Shown here in pieces: positions 16,436 through 24,073 of a stretch of 64,000 bases of DNA. The stretch's first letter is position 1, and each line of letters opens with the position of its first letter. The position numbers were made by a program, and so were the translations under genes. Source of the stretch: an uncultured Bacilli bacterium (lineage in GTDB: Bacteria; Bacillota_I; Bacilli_A; ML615J-28; CAG-313); contig CAKPAZ010000002.1 of NCBI GenBank assembly GCA_934133195.1, positions 35,450 to 99,449 of the forward strand. The letters run 5' to 3'. Below the pieces are notes generated by a model. It had not been told where the DNA came from. It did not search any database and saw only the letters and a list, made by a program, of their open reading frames with translations.

Positions 16436-18941
16436 TTGTTACTTCTTCCTTTTCGTTTGTTTTTTTATTTTTGAAAGTACCTAAAATAAATATTGAGTTA
16501 AATATAGCAATTAGTGACACACCAACATCAGAGAATATTGCTACCCATAATGGAAGTGGGAAGGCAGGATTGATTGCTGAAATCATTACTAAGACTTTTA
16601 TTGATAATGAAATTACAATGTTTTGAATTACTTTTCTTCTTGTTACTTTTGCTATTTTTAATAAATCAGGTAATTTACTTAAGTCGTCACTCATGATAAC
16701 AACATCTGATACAGCGATTGTTGCATCACTACCTACTTTACCCATCGCAATTCCAACATCACTTGCCGCAATTGCAGGAGCATCATTGATTCCATCTCCA
16801 ATGAATACTGTACAACCAAGGGTTGCTGATTCACGAATTTCTTCAAGTTTCTTTACTTTTTCATCAGGAAGTAATTCTGAATATACTTTATCAACACCAA
16901 TTTTATTGGCAGTTTCTTCAGCAATTCCTTTCATATCTCCTGTTAAAATATATGTATGTTTAACACCTTGTTTATGTAATTCTTTGATTGCTTCAGTGGC
17001 TTCTTCTCTTATTGAATCACCAATTACAACATATCCAAGATATGTTTTTTCCTTTACAACATATATAATTAAACCATTTTCTTCAATCACTGGTACTTCA
17101 TATTTTAAGGAATTCATTAATTTCAAATTACCAACAGTATATTTTGTACCATTTACTAAGGCTTTTGCACCACCGGATAAAGTAGTAAAATCACTAATAA
17201 TTTCAGAAAATACATTTTCTCTTCCATAATCTTCAACTATTGACATGCCAATTGGATGATTTGAATAAAATTCAACATAGATTAAATTCTTTAAAATTGT
17301 ATCTTCCTTAATGTCTGGTGATGCTGGTACTACCTTTTGAATTTTAAATTCACCTTTTGTTAATGTACCAGTTTTATCAAAGACAATGTTTTCAACTTTA
17401 TTTAGCGTTTCAAGATAGTTACTTCCCTTTACAAGAATACCTCTTTTTGAAGCAATACCTATTCCCATAAAGAAACATAGAGGAATTGATATTACTAAGG
17501 CACAAGGACAAGATATTACTAAAAATACCATTGAACGATAAACCCATTCTTGAATTTTTTCTAAGTAATTTACTGATACACTAGGCATTATGTAATTAGT
17601 CTCTATAAAGTATCCACATACGCCAATGATAATAGCAAGAACTAAAATTATCGGTGTATAATATCTAGAAAATTTAGTAATAAAGTTTTCTGCTTTGGCT
17701 TTTGAGGCTGAAGCATTTTCAACCATATCAAGGATTTTAGTTATCATTGATTCTGAATATGGACGAATTACTTTAATTTCAATTACATCACCCATATTTA
17801 CTGTACCAGCCATTATTACTTCGCCTTTATCGATTTCTCTAACTAATGATTCACCAGTTAGATTTTTCGTATCAAGCATGGCTTTATGATTTAGTAGAAT
17901 ACCATCAAGAGGAATCATTTCACCTTTATTAACAACTATCACATCATCAGGTAAAACACTTTCTACCTCAATTTCAATAACTTCATCTTCTTTTTTAATT
18001 TTAGCGTTTTTAATATCAATTTTAAGTAATTCTTCAATTGACTTACGACATTTATTTACTGCTCGATGTTGAAGGTATTCACCTAGTTGGAATAACGCAA
18101 GTACCATTACTGCTTCTGAGAAATGGTTAGTTGCTATCGCACCGATGCTCGCAATAGTCATTAATGAATTTTCATCAAAGAAACGCCCATGACGAAGATT
18201 TTTTAAAAAGCGAATAATAATTGGATAACCAATAAGTAAATAGGTTACTATTAATAAAACTAGGTGAGCAGTTAAATACCCATTTCCAGTATCAAACACT
18301 TCTTCATGTTCAAATATTTTATGCCAGTTTGCTGGTCTAAATTCAATTAAACATAAGTATGAGAATATATAAGATATCACTCCAAATATAACTGTTAAAT
18401 CACGGAAATATTTTTTTGGTTTTTCTTCTTCTTTTAATTCTTCAACTTTTTTGACTTTTTCTGTTACTTCAATTCTTTCATCAACTTTATGAGCTATTTT
18501 AGTTACAAGCTCAATAATATTGTCCATTTGTTCTTTATTACCACTTTCAATAATGAAACGAAAGCTAGTATAATCAACTAATAGTTTTTCATAATCAAGT
18601 TCTCTTTTTGCGATGGTTTCGATTTTTGTTGCACAGTGTGCACAATCAAGACCATTTAAATATAGTACTCTACGATATACTTCTTTCGCGACAATCTCGT
18701 CGATTGTTGCTTTTTTCTCATATGTTAAGATGGCATTTGTTATTTGGGTTTTTACCTTCTCAAGTCTAGCTTGAGCTTTTCTTTCATTTTGATCTACACT
18801 TACTTCAATACGTAAAGTGTTTTTTTCTTTATTTATTGTAGCCGATTTAATCCCCTTTATTTTTTTAATTTCATTTAATATTCTTTTATAATTATTACTT
18901 TCAATTTTTGAAAGTTGAAAATTCTTAATTATTTCAGGCAT
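16425..18941 (-). CDS. cadA: Heavy-metal-transporting P1B-type ATPase (Cd/Zn/Pb efflux, CadA/ZntA-like)
   Basis: An 838-residue cation pump. The N-terminus has a degenerate HMA-like unit without cysteines (about 1-70), then a true HMA domain with GLDCAHC (Cys100, Cys103). Transmembrane helices flank the ion-binding CPC motif (Cys478, Cys480), the phosphorylated Asp522 in DKTGT, the SNHPIG nucleotide-domain motif and the hinge GDGINDAPAIAASDVGIAMG. The CPC signature and ArsR partner point to Zn2+, Cd2+ or Pb2+ rather than copper. An earlier in-frame ATG at 18953 lacks a ribosome binding site; the ATG at 18941, just after the arsR stop, is preferred. It overlaps rimM by 11 bases at its end. Probably induced by excess metal through ArsR. 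Confidence 0.92.
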   Translation of the reverse strand: MPEIIKNFQLSKIESNNYKRILNEIKKIKGIKSATINKEKNTLRIEVSVDQNERKAQARLEKVKTQITNAILTYEKKATIDEIVAKEVYRRVLYLNGLDCAHCATKIETIAKRELDYEKLLVDYTSFRFIIESGNKEQMDNIIELVTKIAHKVDERIEVTEKVKKVEELKEEEKPKKYFRDLTVIFGVISYIFSYLCLIEFRPANWHKIFEHEEVFDTGNGYLTAHLVLLIVTYLLIGYPIIIRFLKNLRHGRFFDENSLMTIASIGAIATNHFSEAVMVLALFQLGEYLQHRAVNKCRKSIEELLKIDIKNAKIKKEDEVIEIEVESVLPDDVIVVNKGEMIPLDGILLNHKAMLDTKNLTGESLVREIDKGEVIMAGTVNMGDVIEIKVIRPYSESMITKILDMVENASASKAKAENFITKFSRYYTPIILVLAIIIGVCGYFIETNYIMPSVSVNYLEKIQEWVYRSMVFLVISCPCALVISIPLCFFMGIGIASKRGILVKGSNYLETLNKVENIVFDKTGTLTKGEFKIQKVVPASPDIKEDTILKNLIYVEFYSNHPIGMSIVEDYGRENVFSEIISDFTTLSGGAKALVNGTKYTVGNLKLMNSLKYEVPVIEENGLIIYVVKEKTYLGYVVIGDSIREEATEAIKELHKQGVKHTYILTGDMKGIAEETANKIGVDKVYSELLPDEKVKKLEEIRESATLGCTVFIGDGINDAPAIAASDVGIAMGKVGSDATIAVSDVVIMSDDLSKLPDLLKIAKVTRRKVIQNIVISLSIKVLVMISAINPAFPLPLWVAIFSDVGVSLIAIFNSIFILGTFKNKKTNEKEEVTNEK

Positions 18942-18942
18942 T

Positions 18943-19239
18943 TTATTCACCATTTGATGTGTGTACTAATCCTGATTCAATAATGTTTTTAACGTGTTCA
19001 TCTTTTAAACTATAATACACAAGTTTACCTTTCTTTTCATTTTTTAATATACCTGATGTTTTCAGTAGACGTAAATGATGAGAAATAGCCGGTTGACTCA
19101 TTTTCAAGTATTCTGTTATTTCTGTCACATTTGCTGGATGTTCTAATAAATAAACAACTATTGATAAACGAACAGGATCCCCTAAGATTGCTAACGTATT
19201 TGCTAATCGATCTACTTTTTGGTAGTTCAATATCTGCAT
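18943..19239 (-). CDS. ArsR/SmtB-family metal-sensing repressor
   Basis: A 98-residue winged-helix protein of the SmtB/CzrA/CadC class. The recognition helix region is NVTEITEYLKMSQPAISHHLRLL and the wing is KNEKKGKLVYYSL. The C-terminal helix carries DEH and a later His spaced like the alpha-5 zinc site of CzrA/SmtB (Asp, His, His), while the alpha-3 cysteines of CadC are absent, suggesting Zn2+ or Co2+ sensing. The ATG follows AAAGGTGA. It is the first gene of arsR-cadA-rimM-trmD and is likely autorepressing through the inverted repeat at 19263-19282. Confidence 0.92.
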   Translation of the reverse strand: MQILNYQKVDRLANTLAILGDPVRLSIVVYLLEHPANVTEITEYLKMSQPAISHHLRLLKTSGILKNEKKGKLVYYSLKDEHVKNIIESGLVHTSNGE

Positions 19240-19262
19240 TCTTTCACCTTTCTTTCATTCTC

Positions 19263-19321
19263 ATATAAGCATATGTTTATATATGCTAAATAATTATACC
19301 AAATTTAAGGCTTTATTGCAA
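19263..19321 (-). promoter_or_regulatory. arsR-cadA promoter and ArsR operator
   Basis: Minus-strand TTGCAA (19316-19321) and TATAAT (19293-19298), spacing 17. Immediately downstream lies the inverted repeat ATATAAGCAT (19263-19272) and ATGTTTATAT (19273-19282), with one mismatch; its position over the start region and its AT-rich form resemble SmtB/CzrA operators. Confidence 0.72.
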
Positions 19322-19382
19322 TAGAAAGAACTTTTAATACGACAAAATTAACCATAGTTTTTAATTTGTTTAATAAAATAAA

Positions 19383-19415
19383 AAACTGATATTACATATA
19401 TAATAATATCAGTTT
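19383..19415 (-). terminator. Terminator of the DUF3737 gene
   Basis: Perfect 12-bp arms AAACTGATATTA (19383-19394) and TAATATCAGTTT (19404-19415), followed by a T-run on the minus strand, just after the stop at 19422. Confidence 0.8.
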
Positions 19416-19421
19416 AAATTT

Positions 19422-20276
19422 TTAGTTATTTTCTTTATTATGAAGTATGATTTGTGCTTTGGTTTCATATTTACTATCAACAAGAATTATTTCTGAATTA
19501 CCATCTATGATAATTTGACCAGAAAGAGGATTCTTAACCGAAATCATATCTCCTAATATATGTGCATCTACTTCACTATATTCAAAACTTAAATCAGCAT
19601 CTTCCATATAACAGTCAATTAGTTTAAGTCCTTTACAATAACAAAGTGGTTGTGTTCCCTTAATCTTACAATTAACTAAAGTTAAGTTTTCACTGTACCA
19701 ACCAAGATATTCCCCAATTATCGTTGAGTTTTTGACTGTTGTGTTTTTAGCATGCCAAAAAGCATCTTTAGTATCTAGAACAGAGTTATCAATTATTAAG
19801 TTTTCAACATATTGAAATGAATATTTTCCCGAAAATTTACAATCATTTAATTTTATATTATGTGATTCAAAGAATGCATATTCACTAACAATACTTGAAT
19901 TATTTAAATTTATATTATTACTACGCCATGAAAACTCTGGAGAAATAATATCACTATTATTAATGATAAAATCTTGACATTCACGGATTGCTTTAATACC
20001 ATGTAGTTTTGAGTTATCAATTATAGTATTAACAGTATACCACAATGCAGCTCTACAGTTTGGTGTCATTTCAACATCATTTAAATAAAGATTATGAACA
20101 TGCCAAAATGGATAACGTAAATCCATGTAGCAAGATTCAACATTAACATTTGTTGATTCTTTTAAGGCTGATTCGCCATCTTCTTCTCCTTCAAAACGAC
20201 AATTAATTAATTTAACATCTGATTCATTATATAAAGCTCTTTCACTAGAAAAAGTTTTATTAATTATTTTCTTCAT
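19422..20276 (-). CDS. DUF3737 family right-handed beta-helix-like protein
   Basis: A 284-residue protein built of repeating short strands (for example the NSKLHGIKAI, NSDIISPEF and NSSIVSEYA units), consistent with a solenoid. The N-terminal TFSSERALYNESDVKLINC matches the conserved opening of DUF3737, a family whose function is not established. No signal peptide or membrane segment is seen, so it is probably cytoplasmic. The ATG at 20276 follows AGGAGG; a longer reading frame from 20318 would start inside the khpA terminator and is rejected. It lies between two terminators and thus appears to be a single-gene insertion between khpA and the arsR operon. Confidence 0.8.
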   Translation of the reverse strand: MKKIINKTFSSERALYNESDVKLINCRFEGEEDGESALKESTNVNVESCYMDLRYPFWHVHNLYLNDVEMTPNCRAALWYTVNTIIDNSKLHGIKAIRECQDFIINNSDIISPEFSWRSNNINLNNSSIVSEYAFFESHNIKLNDCKFSGKYSFQYVENLIIDNSVLDTKDAFWHAKNTTVKNSTIIGEYLGWYSENLTLVNCKIKGTQPLCYCKGLKLIDCYMEDADLSFEYSEVDAHILGDMISVKNPLSGQIIIDGNSEIILVDSKYETKAQIILHNKENN

Positions 20277-20300
20277 ATTAAACCTCCTAATTTTAGAATG

Positions 20301-20342
20301 AAAAAAGTTAGAAAGCATAGGGTAGACCTATAAATTCTAACT
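20301..20342 (-). terminator. Terminator of the rpsP-khpA operon
   Basis: Outer arms AGTTAGAA (20306-20313) and TTCTAACT (20335-20342) with an inner stem ATAGG/CCTAT; on the minus strand TTTTTTC follows. The outer arm overlaps the khpA stop codon. Confidence 0.8.
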
Positions 20343-20595
20343 ATTCAAGTCCTGTAAATTCAATTGTTACAGATTGATCATTGCGGGTTGCAGCGGCATG
20401 AGCTAAAGTTCTTATAGCACTTGCTACTCGTCCATGTTTTCCTATTACTCTTCCAAGATCAATTGGATCAACTAATACTTCAACAGAAATCTCCCTATCA
20501 TTAATAGTTTCCACTTTAACAACAACTTCTTCTGGGCGACTAACAAGTGGCTTAACTAATTCTTTAACTAAATTTTCATAATTAATTTCAGCCAT
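20341..20595 (-). CDS. khpA: KH-domain RNA-binding protein KhpA
   Basis: An 84-residue single KH-domain protein (YlqC/KhpA). The RNA-binding GxxG loop is GKHG within IDLGRVIGKHGRVASAIRTLA. KhpA pairs with KhpB (EloR/Jag) and influences cell elongation and small-RNA biology in Gram-positive bacteria. It lies 10 bases after rpsP, the usual arrangement in Bacilli. In relatives the next genes are rimM and trmD; here the transcript ends at a terminator and those genes lie 4 kb away behind arsR-cadA. Confidence 0.95.
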   Translation of the reverse strand: MAEINYENLVKELVKPLVSRPEEVVVKVETINDREISVEVLVDPIDLGRVIGKHGRVASAIRTLAHAAATRNDQSVTIEFTGLE

Positions 20596-20605
20596 TGTTT
20601 ATCAC

Positions 20606-20881
20606 CTATTTTGTAGTAGTGTTTTTATTTGTAAATTTTGCAATGATTCCTTGTTTTGATAATAATGACTTAACTGTATCTGTTGGTTTTGCACCTTTTT
20701 CTAACCATGATAATACTTTTTCTTCGTCAATTTTAACAGTTGCAGGATTTGTTAGAGGGTTATAAGTTCCTACGATTTCGATGAAACGACCATCACGAGG
20801 GTTACGTGAATCAGTTACAACGATACGATAAAAAGGACTTTTCTTAGAACCAAATCTTTGAGATCTTAATTTTACAGACAT
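20606..20881 (-). CDS. rpsP: 30S ribosomal protein S16
   Basis: A 91-residue S16: VKLRSQRFGSKKSPFYRIVV at the N-terminus, then DSRNPRDGRFIEIVGTYNP and the LSWLEKGAKPTDTVKSLL segment. S16 is an early-assembling 30S protein. The ATG follows AGGAGG and there is a near-consensus promoter at 20916-20944. It forms a two-gene operon with khpA. Confidence 0.98.
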   Translation of the reverse strand: MSVKLRSQRFGSKKSPFYRIVVTDSRNPRDGRFIEIVGTYNPLTNPATVKIDEEKVLSWLEKGAKPTDTVKSLLSKQGIIAKFTNKNTTTK

Positions 20882-20915
20882 AATAATTCCTCCTATTTGT
20901 AATTATTTCTTAAGT

Positions 20916-20961
20916 ATTATATCACAATATTAAATAGGTGTCAAGTATATTGCCTTGACAC
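20916..20961 (-). promoter_or_regulatory. rpsP promoter embedded in an inverted repeat
   Basis: Minus-strand TTGACA (20939-20944) and TATAAT (20916-20921) with 17-base spacing are a consensus sigma-A promoter. The -35 lies inside perfect 8-bp arms GTGTCAAG (20938-20945) and CTTGACAC (20954-20961) at the end of ylbE; that hairpin may act as the ylbE terminator, although no T-run follows. Confidence 0.8.
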
Positions 20962-21185
20962 TAACTATTTAGATATTTTACAATTCCATTAATAAAATCT
21001 ACTTGCTTTCTTAAGTTATCAATTTTATCGTAAGTCGTTAACTTTAAATTTACTTTTACTTCTTTTTCAAAATCATCATATGCATTTGGATGATCATTTA
21101 AGATAACATACCATTTTGGATGATATCTTAAATATGTTAAATACAAATCATTTTGATAAAGTTTGCTTAAAATTTCTTGTGTCAT
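20961..21185 (-). CDS. YlbE-like protein
   Basis: A 74-residue soluble protein that resembles the YlbE family of spore-forming Bacilli: a Tyr-rich centre (LYLTYLRYHPKWYVILNDHP) and a C-terminal helix ending in FINGIVKYLNS. No function is established. The ATG at 21185 follows GGTGGGA; a TTG five codons upstream would overlap the previous gene and is less likely. It directly follows the YlbD-like gene with two bases between them, the same gene order as ylbD-ylbE in Bacillus, so they form one transcript. Confidence 0.8.
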   Translation of the reverse strand: MTQEILSKLYQNDLYLTYLRYHPKWYVILNDHPNAYDDFEKEVKVNLKLTTYDKIDNLRKQVDFINGIVKYLNS

Positions 21186-21187
21186 AA

Positions 21188-21550
21188 TTAATCCCACCAA
21201 CTATTATAATTTGCGTTATAGAGGCTACTTACATTTTTACCTCCAAAACTTTGTGTTATTTGAAGAACCTTTTGCACTGTATTTAGTGTTTTACTTATTG
21301 AGTCTGGGTTAATCTTTTTTACATATCCCCAGATATTTTTTAAGTTTGCTTGTGCTAGTAAGTCTTCAAGTTTTTTGGGTTGTTCAGTAGTTTCTTGTTT
21401 TTCATACTTTTTCCAAGATTCATCACTTTCTCCTAGAATTACCCAATTTTCATAAATTTGTTGCCATGTTGATGTTCCCTTTTTTACTTCATCTCTTACA
21501 AGAGGATGTTTTGATACAAACTCACGAAATTCATCCATTCTACTTGCCAT
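21188..21550 (-). CDS. YlbD-like putative spore coat protein
   Basis: A 120-residue protein. The N-terminal FREFVSKHPLVRDEVKKGTSTWQ and WVILGESDESWKKY segments match the YlbD coat-protein family. The C-terminal half is helical and ends with an aromatic tail. No signal peptide is seen, as expected for a protein made in the mother cell. The ATG follows GGGGTGA. A minus-strand TATAAT (21563-21568) lies upstream but with no clear -35; a sporulation sigma factor is likely. The neighbouring divergent gene at 21643 has a sigma-K-like promoter, supporting a sporulation role. Confidence 0.78.
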   Translation of the reverse strand: MASRMDEFREFVSKHPLVRDEVKKGTSTWQQIYENWVILGESDESWKKYEKQETTEQPKKLEDLLAQANLKNIWGYVKKINPDSISKTLNTVQKVLQITQSFGGKNVSSLYNANYNSWWD

Positions 21551-21595
21551 TCTTTCACCCCTATTATAATTTATTACAAATATCTAATTTTGGTG

Positions 21596-21623
21596 ACAAA
21601 AAACTAGATTAATTCATAATATA
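21596..21623 (+). promoter_or_regulatory. Sigma-K-like (mother-cell) promoter
   Basis: AC (21596-21597, in GTGAC) and CATAATATA (21615-21623) are 17 bases apart; the sigma-K pattern is AC followed at about 16-17 bases by CATANNNTA. It lies 20 bases before the start of the 80-residue gene. Confidence 0.6.
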
Positions 21624-21642
21624 AGGTGAAAGGAGGATTACT

Positions 21643-21885
21643 ATGTTTTTCAAAAAGAAAGAGGAACGATATAACAACCCTATGCCAAATCCATATGCAC
21701 CAATGAATAATGGGGTTCCTGGATATATGTATGGGTATCAAGAAGTTGCTCCAAACAATTATGATTTAAGTCGTTTACAATCAGAGATTAACGAATTAAA
21801 ACGCTTAAACAATGAAATGTTAAAGCGTGTAAGTAGATTAGAAAACTATTTAGGAATTAGAGGAAATGATAATACTACTTATTAG
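21643..21885 (+). CDS. Small coiled-coil protein, putative spore protein
   Basis: An 80-residue protein of no recognised family. The N-terminal half is rich in Asn, Pro, Tyr and Met (YNNPMPNPYAPMNNG, GYMYGY), and the C-terminal half is a predicted coiled coil (LSRLQSEINELKRLNNEMLK). Such composition is common in spore coat and crust proteins. The ATG follows AAAGGAGG and the sigma-K-like promoter just upstream supports late mother-cell expression. Its stop overlaps the convergent UPF0223 gene by four bases. Function is inferred only from context. Confidence 0.7.
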   Translation: MFFKKKEERYNNPMPNPYAPMNNGVPGYMYGYQEVAPNNYDLSRLQSEINELKRLNNEMLKRVSRLENYLGIRGNDNTTY

Positions 21886-22151
21886 TATTTTCCACCACAT
21901 GATGTAATTATTTGATAAATCGAGATTCCTGTAACTTTCTCAAAATTTTTATCATATTTTTTTTGTAAAGCAATATTGTTAATAATATTACGATATTCTT
22001 TATAAGCTGTTAATAATTCATCTTTTTTAATCTTTTGATGTTTTGTTCTTTCCATCAAAGAATAAAAATTAAAAATTTTAACTATTTCTTCTGTTGTAAA
22101 TAACTCATAATCTATTTGTAATGCCATTTCGGCTTCATGTTTTTGCTTCAT
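21882..22151 (-). CDS. UPF0223 family protein (YktA-like)
   Basis: An 89-residue protein resembling Bacillus YktA: IDYELFTTEEIVKIFNFY near the N-terminus, a central helical ELLTAYKEYRNIIN, and the closing FEKVTGISIYQII match the family along its length (about 90 residues). Function is unknown. The start at 22151 has GGGTGAT upstream; an in-frame ATG at 22169 lacks one. No signal peptide or membrane segment is seen. It converges on the 80-residue spore-associated gene. Confidence 0.82.
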   Translation of the reverse strand: MKQKHEAEMALQIDYELFTTEEIVKIFNFYSLMERTKHQKIKKDELLTAYKEYRNIINNIALQKKYDKNFEKVTGISIYQIITSCGGKY

Positions 22152-22231
22152 ATTAATCACCCAATACATTTTACCATATTTGTTTAATTTAATAAATTAA
22201 TTTGTATTTATAAATTTGGGTAAAGGCATAG

Positions 22232-22258
22232 ACAAAAATGTAAAACGTTCATATTATA
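22232..22258 (+). promoter_or_regulatory. Sigma-K-like promoter of the YjcZ-like gene
   Basis: AC (22232-22233) followed after 16 bases by CATATTATA (22250-22258), an exact fit to AC-N16-CATANNNTA, located 23 bases before the start codon. Confidence 0.65.
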
Positions 22259-22281
22259 TAATAACTAAAGGAGGGGAGTTT

Positions 22282-22428
22282 ATGTATCAACCTAATTATG
22301 GATTTAATTGTTGTCAACCAGTTAATACTGGATGTTGTAACACTGGCTGTGGCACAGGAGGTTATGGATATGCTTTAATTCTTGTATTATTCATTCTTCT
22401 TGTTATCATTGGTACTGCTCGTTGGTAA
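22282..22428 (+). CDS. YjcZ-like sporulation membrane peptide
   Basis: A 48-residue peptide. The N-terminus is rich in Cys, Gly, Asn and Tyr (two CC pairs and a CGTGG segment), and the C-terminus is one hydrophobic helix GYALILVLFILLVIIGTARW. This matches the YjcZ/YhcO-like sporulation peptide group, in which a GGYGYA/GGFAL stretch precedes a single membrane helix. The ATG at 22282 follows AAAGGAGGGG. A reading frame extending upstream to 22216 would cover the sigma-K-like promoter and is rejected. Probably a small protein of the forespore or mother-cell membrane or coat; no mechanism is known. Confidence 0.78.
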   Translation: MYQPNYGFNCCQPVNTGCCNTGCGTGGYGYALILVLFILLVIIGTARW

Positions 22429-22438
22429 AAAGATAAAG

Positions 22439-22466
22439 ACTGCTGTTAATCAGCAGTTTTCTTTTT
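22439..22466 (+). terminator. Terminator of the YjcZ-like gene
   Basis: Arms ACTGCTG (22439-22445) and CAGCAGT (22451-22457), loop TTAAT, followed by a T-rich tract. Confidence 0.85.
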
Positions 22467-22468
22467 TC

Positions 22469-22497
22469 TTGATTATTCTTATGTTTTTTAGTATAAT
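22469..22497 (+). promoter_or_regulatory. Promoter of def
   Basis: TTGATT (22469-22474) and TATAAT (22492-22497) with 17-base spacing, 22 bases before the def start codon. Confidence 0.72.
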
Positions 22498-22519
22498 ATA
22501 TATATAATGAGGTGATAAA

Positions 22520-23095
22520 ATGCTCACAATGAAAAACATTATAAGAGAAGGAAATCCTATTTTAAAAGCTAAATCTGTTGATGTAGCACTTCCCTTAAGT
22601 GAAGATGATGAAAATACTCTTAAATCAATGATTGAATATATATTTAATTCTATCAATCCTGAGATTGCTGAAAAATATAAACTACGCCCAGCAGTTGGAA
22701 TCGCTGCTCCACAAGTTGGTAAAAATATTAAAATGCTTGTTATGTATTGTACTGATGAATATGGTAATGAACATTATTATCCAATGGTGAATCCTCGTAT
22801 TATAAGTTATTCTGAAGAACTAACTTATCTTGATTGTGGAGAAGGTTGTCTATCTGTTGATCGAGAAACTCATGGATATGTACATCGACCACGTCGTGTT
22901 TCTTTAGAAACTTATCTTTATGACAATGGTGAATTAAAAAAAGTATCACTTCGTCTTAAAGGTTATCCTGCTGTGGTATTTCAACATGAATATGATCATT
23001 TAAATGGAATCTTGTTTGTTGATCGAATTAACAAAAAAGAACCATTTAAGGTTCCTGAAAATTCACGTCCAATTGTTTTTAAAAATGAAGAATAA
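22520..23095 (+). CDS. def: Peptide deformylase
   Basis: A 191-residue metalloenzyme that removes the formyl group from the N-terminal Met of new proteins. All three motifs are intact: GIAAPQVG (motif 1), EGCLSVD (motif 2, metal-binding Cys) and QHEYDHLNG (motif 3, two His ligands and catalytic Glu). The insertion between the N-terminal helix and motif 1 and the C-terminal extension make it a Gram-positive type 2 deformylase. The ATG follows GAGGTGAT. It is monocistronic, with its own promoter and a terminator shared with the convergent phosphatase gene. Confidence 0.96.
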   Translation: MLTMKNIIREGNPILKAKSVDVALPLSEDDENTLKSMIEYIFNSINPEIAEKYKLRPAVGIAAPQVGKNIKMLVMYCTDEYGNEHYYPMVNPRIISYSEELTYLDCGEGCLSVDRETHGYVHRPRRVSLETYLYDNGELKKVSLRLKGYPAVVFQHEYDHLNGILFVDRINKKEPFKVPENSRPIVFKNEE

Positions 23096-23125
23096 AATGA
23101 ATTGAGTAATCAATTCATTTTTTCT
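23094..23125. terminator. Bidirectional terminator between def and the HAD phosphatase gene
   Basis: Perfect 12-bp arms AAAATGAATTGA (23094-23105) and TCAATTCATTTT (23110-23121), loop GTAA, with T-runs on both outgoing sides. The right arm includes the TGA stop of the phosphatase gene. Confidence 0.85.
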
Positions 23126-23913
23126 TTTAAGATATATTCTTTTATATTCTTCATTAAGCCTTCGTCACTAATATCATATCCAACAATCTTCGCAGCATTC
23201 TTAGCTTTTGTGGTACCATTTCCCATGCAAATTGAAGTACCAACTCTTGTGAACATTACAACATCATTATCTGAATCACCTATTGCGAAAGTATTTTCTA
23301 ATTTGTATCCCATTAAATTAATTACTCTTGTTACTCCTTCACCTTTGGTGTGATTTTTTTCAAGCACATCCGCTCCATAGTTTCCCCAATTGATAACTTC
23401 TAGTTCTGGAAAATCATGACGAATTTTTTCATTCTCCTCATTTGAAACAAAAAGCCATAATTGAGAAACACTTATTGTAGAAAGAATATTCATATCTTGA
23501 AGTGGTTCTATTTCCACCTTGATGTATTCCTCAAAATTAGTTTTCATTTCTTGGTTTAGTTGATTATAGTACAAATGATCTTCACAGATTAGAACAATTG
23601 GATAATTGTTTTTGTTACAATATTTAACAAATCTTTCAAGTATAGTTGATGATATTTTTCCTTGATATATTTTTTTATCATCAATGTAGATTTCTTCACC
23701 ATTGGTGAGAACAAAGCCTTTAAAGTTATTAAAATATTTTTTTACGCTACCGATTGTACTAAGTGATCTTCCACTCGCAATATATAAATCATAATCTGGA
23801 TTGTTTGCGAGTTGTTTTAATATTTCAATAGTAGTTGGTCGAAAATCCTTAATAGAACTATCATATAATGTTCCATCAATATCTATAAAAATTGCTTTTT
23901 TGTTATTTAACAT
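23110..23913 (-). CDS. Cof-type HAD-superfamily sugar or nucleotide phosphatase
   Basis: A 267-residue cytoplasmic HAD hydrolase of the Cof/YidA subgroup. Motif I is FIDIDGTLYDS with nucleophile Asp and acid/base Asp, motif II is ASGRS, and motif IV is IGDSDNDVVMF with the magnesium-binding aspartates. The large C2-type cap between motifs II and III gives the family's usual length of about 270. The likely reaction is dephosphorylation of a sugar phosphate, flavin or nucleotide; the substrate cannot be read from the sequence. The ATG follows AGAGGTAAGG. Confidence 0.9.
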   Translation of the reverse strand: MLNNKKAIFIDIDGTLYDSSIKDFRPTTIEILKQLANNPDYDLYIASGRSLSTIGSVKKYFNNFKGFVLTNGEEIYIDDKKIYQGKISSTILERFVKYCNKNNYPIVLICEDHLYYNQLNQEMKTNFEEYIKVEIEPLQDMNILSTISVSQLWLFVSNEENEKIRHDFPELEVINWGNYGADVLEKNHTKGEGVTRVINLMGYKLENTFAIGDSDNDVVMFTRVGTSICMGNGTTKAKNAAKIVGYDISDEGLMKNIKEYILKEKMN

Positions 23914-24073
23914 ATCCTTACCTCTTGTAATGATTATACATTATTTTTATTATTTCCGACATTAATGTACTTATAAAAATGTTTTCATATATTTTTTAAG
24001 TTTTTTACTGTAAAATTATTGAAATTTTTGATATAATATATTAGATGAAAAAAGAAAAGAAAGGAGGAAACTA

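Noticed and set aside
16693..17229. 178-codon open frame on the plus strand inside cadA
   Set aside because: It is the antisense shadow of the phosphorylation and nucleotide domains of the metal ATPase; no ribosome binding site or family features.
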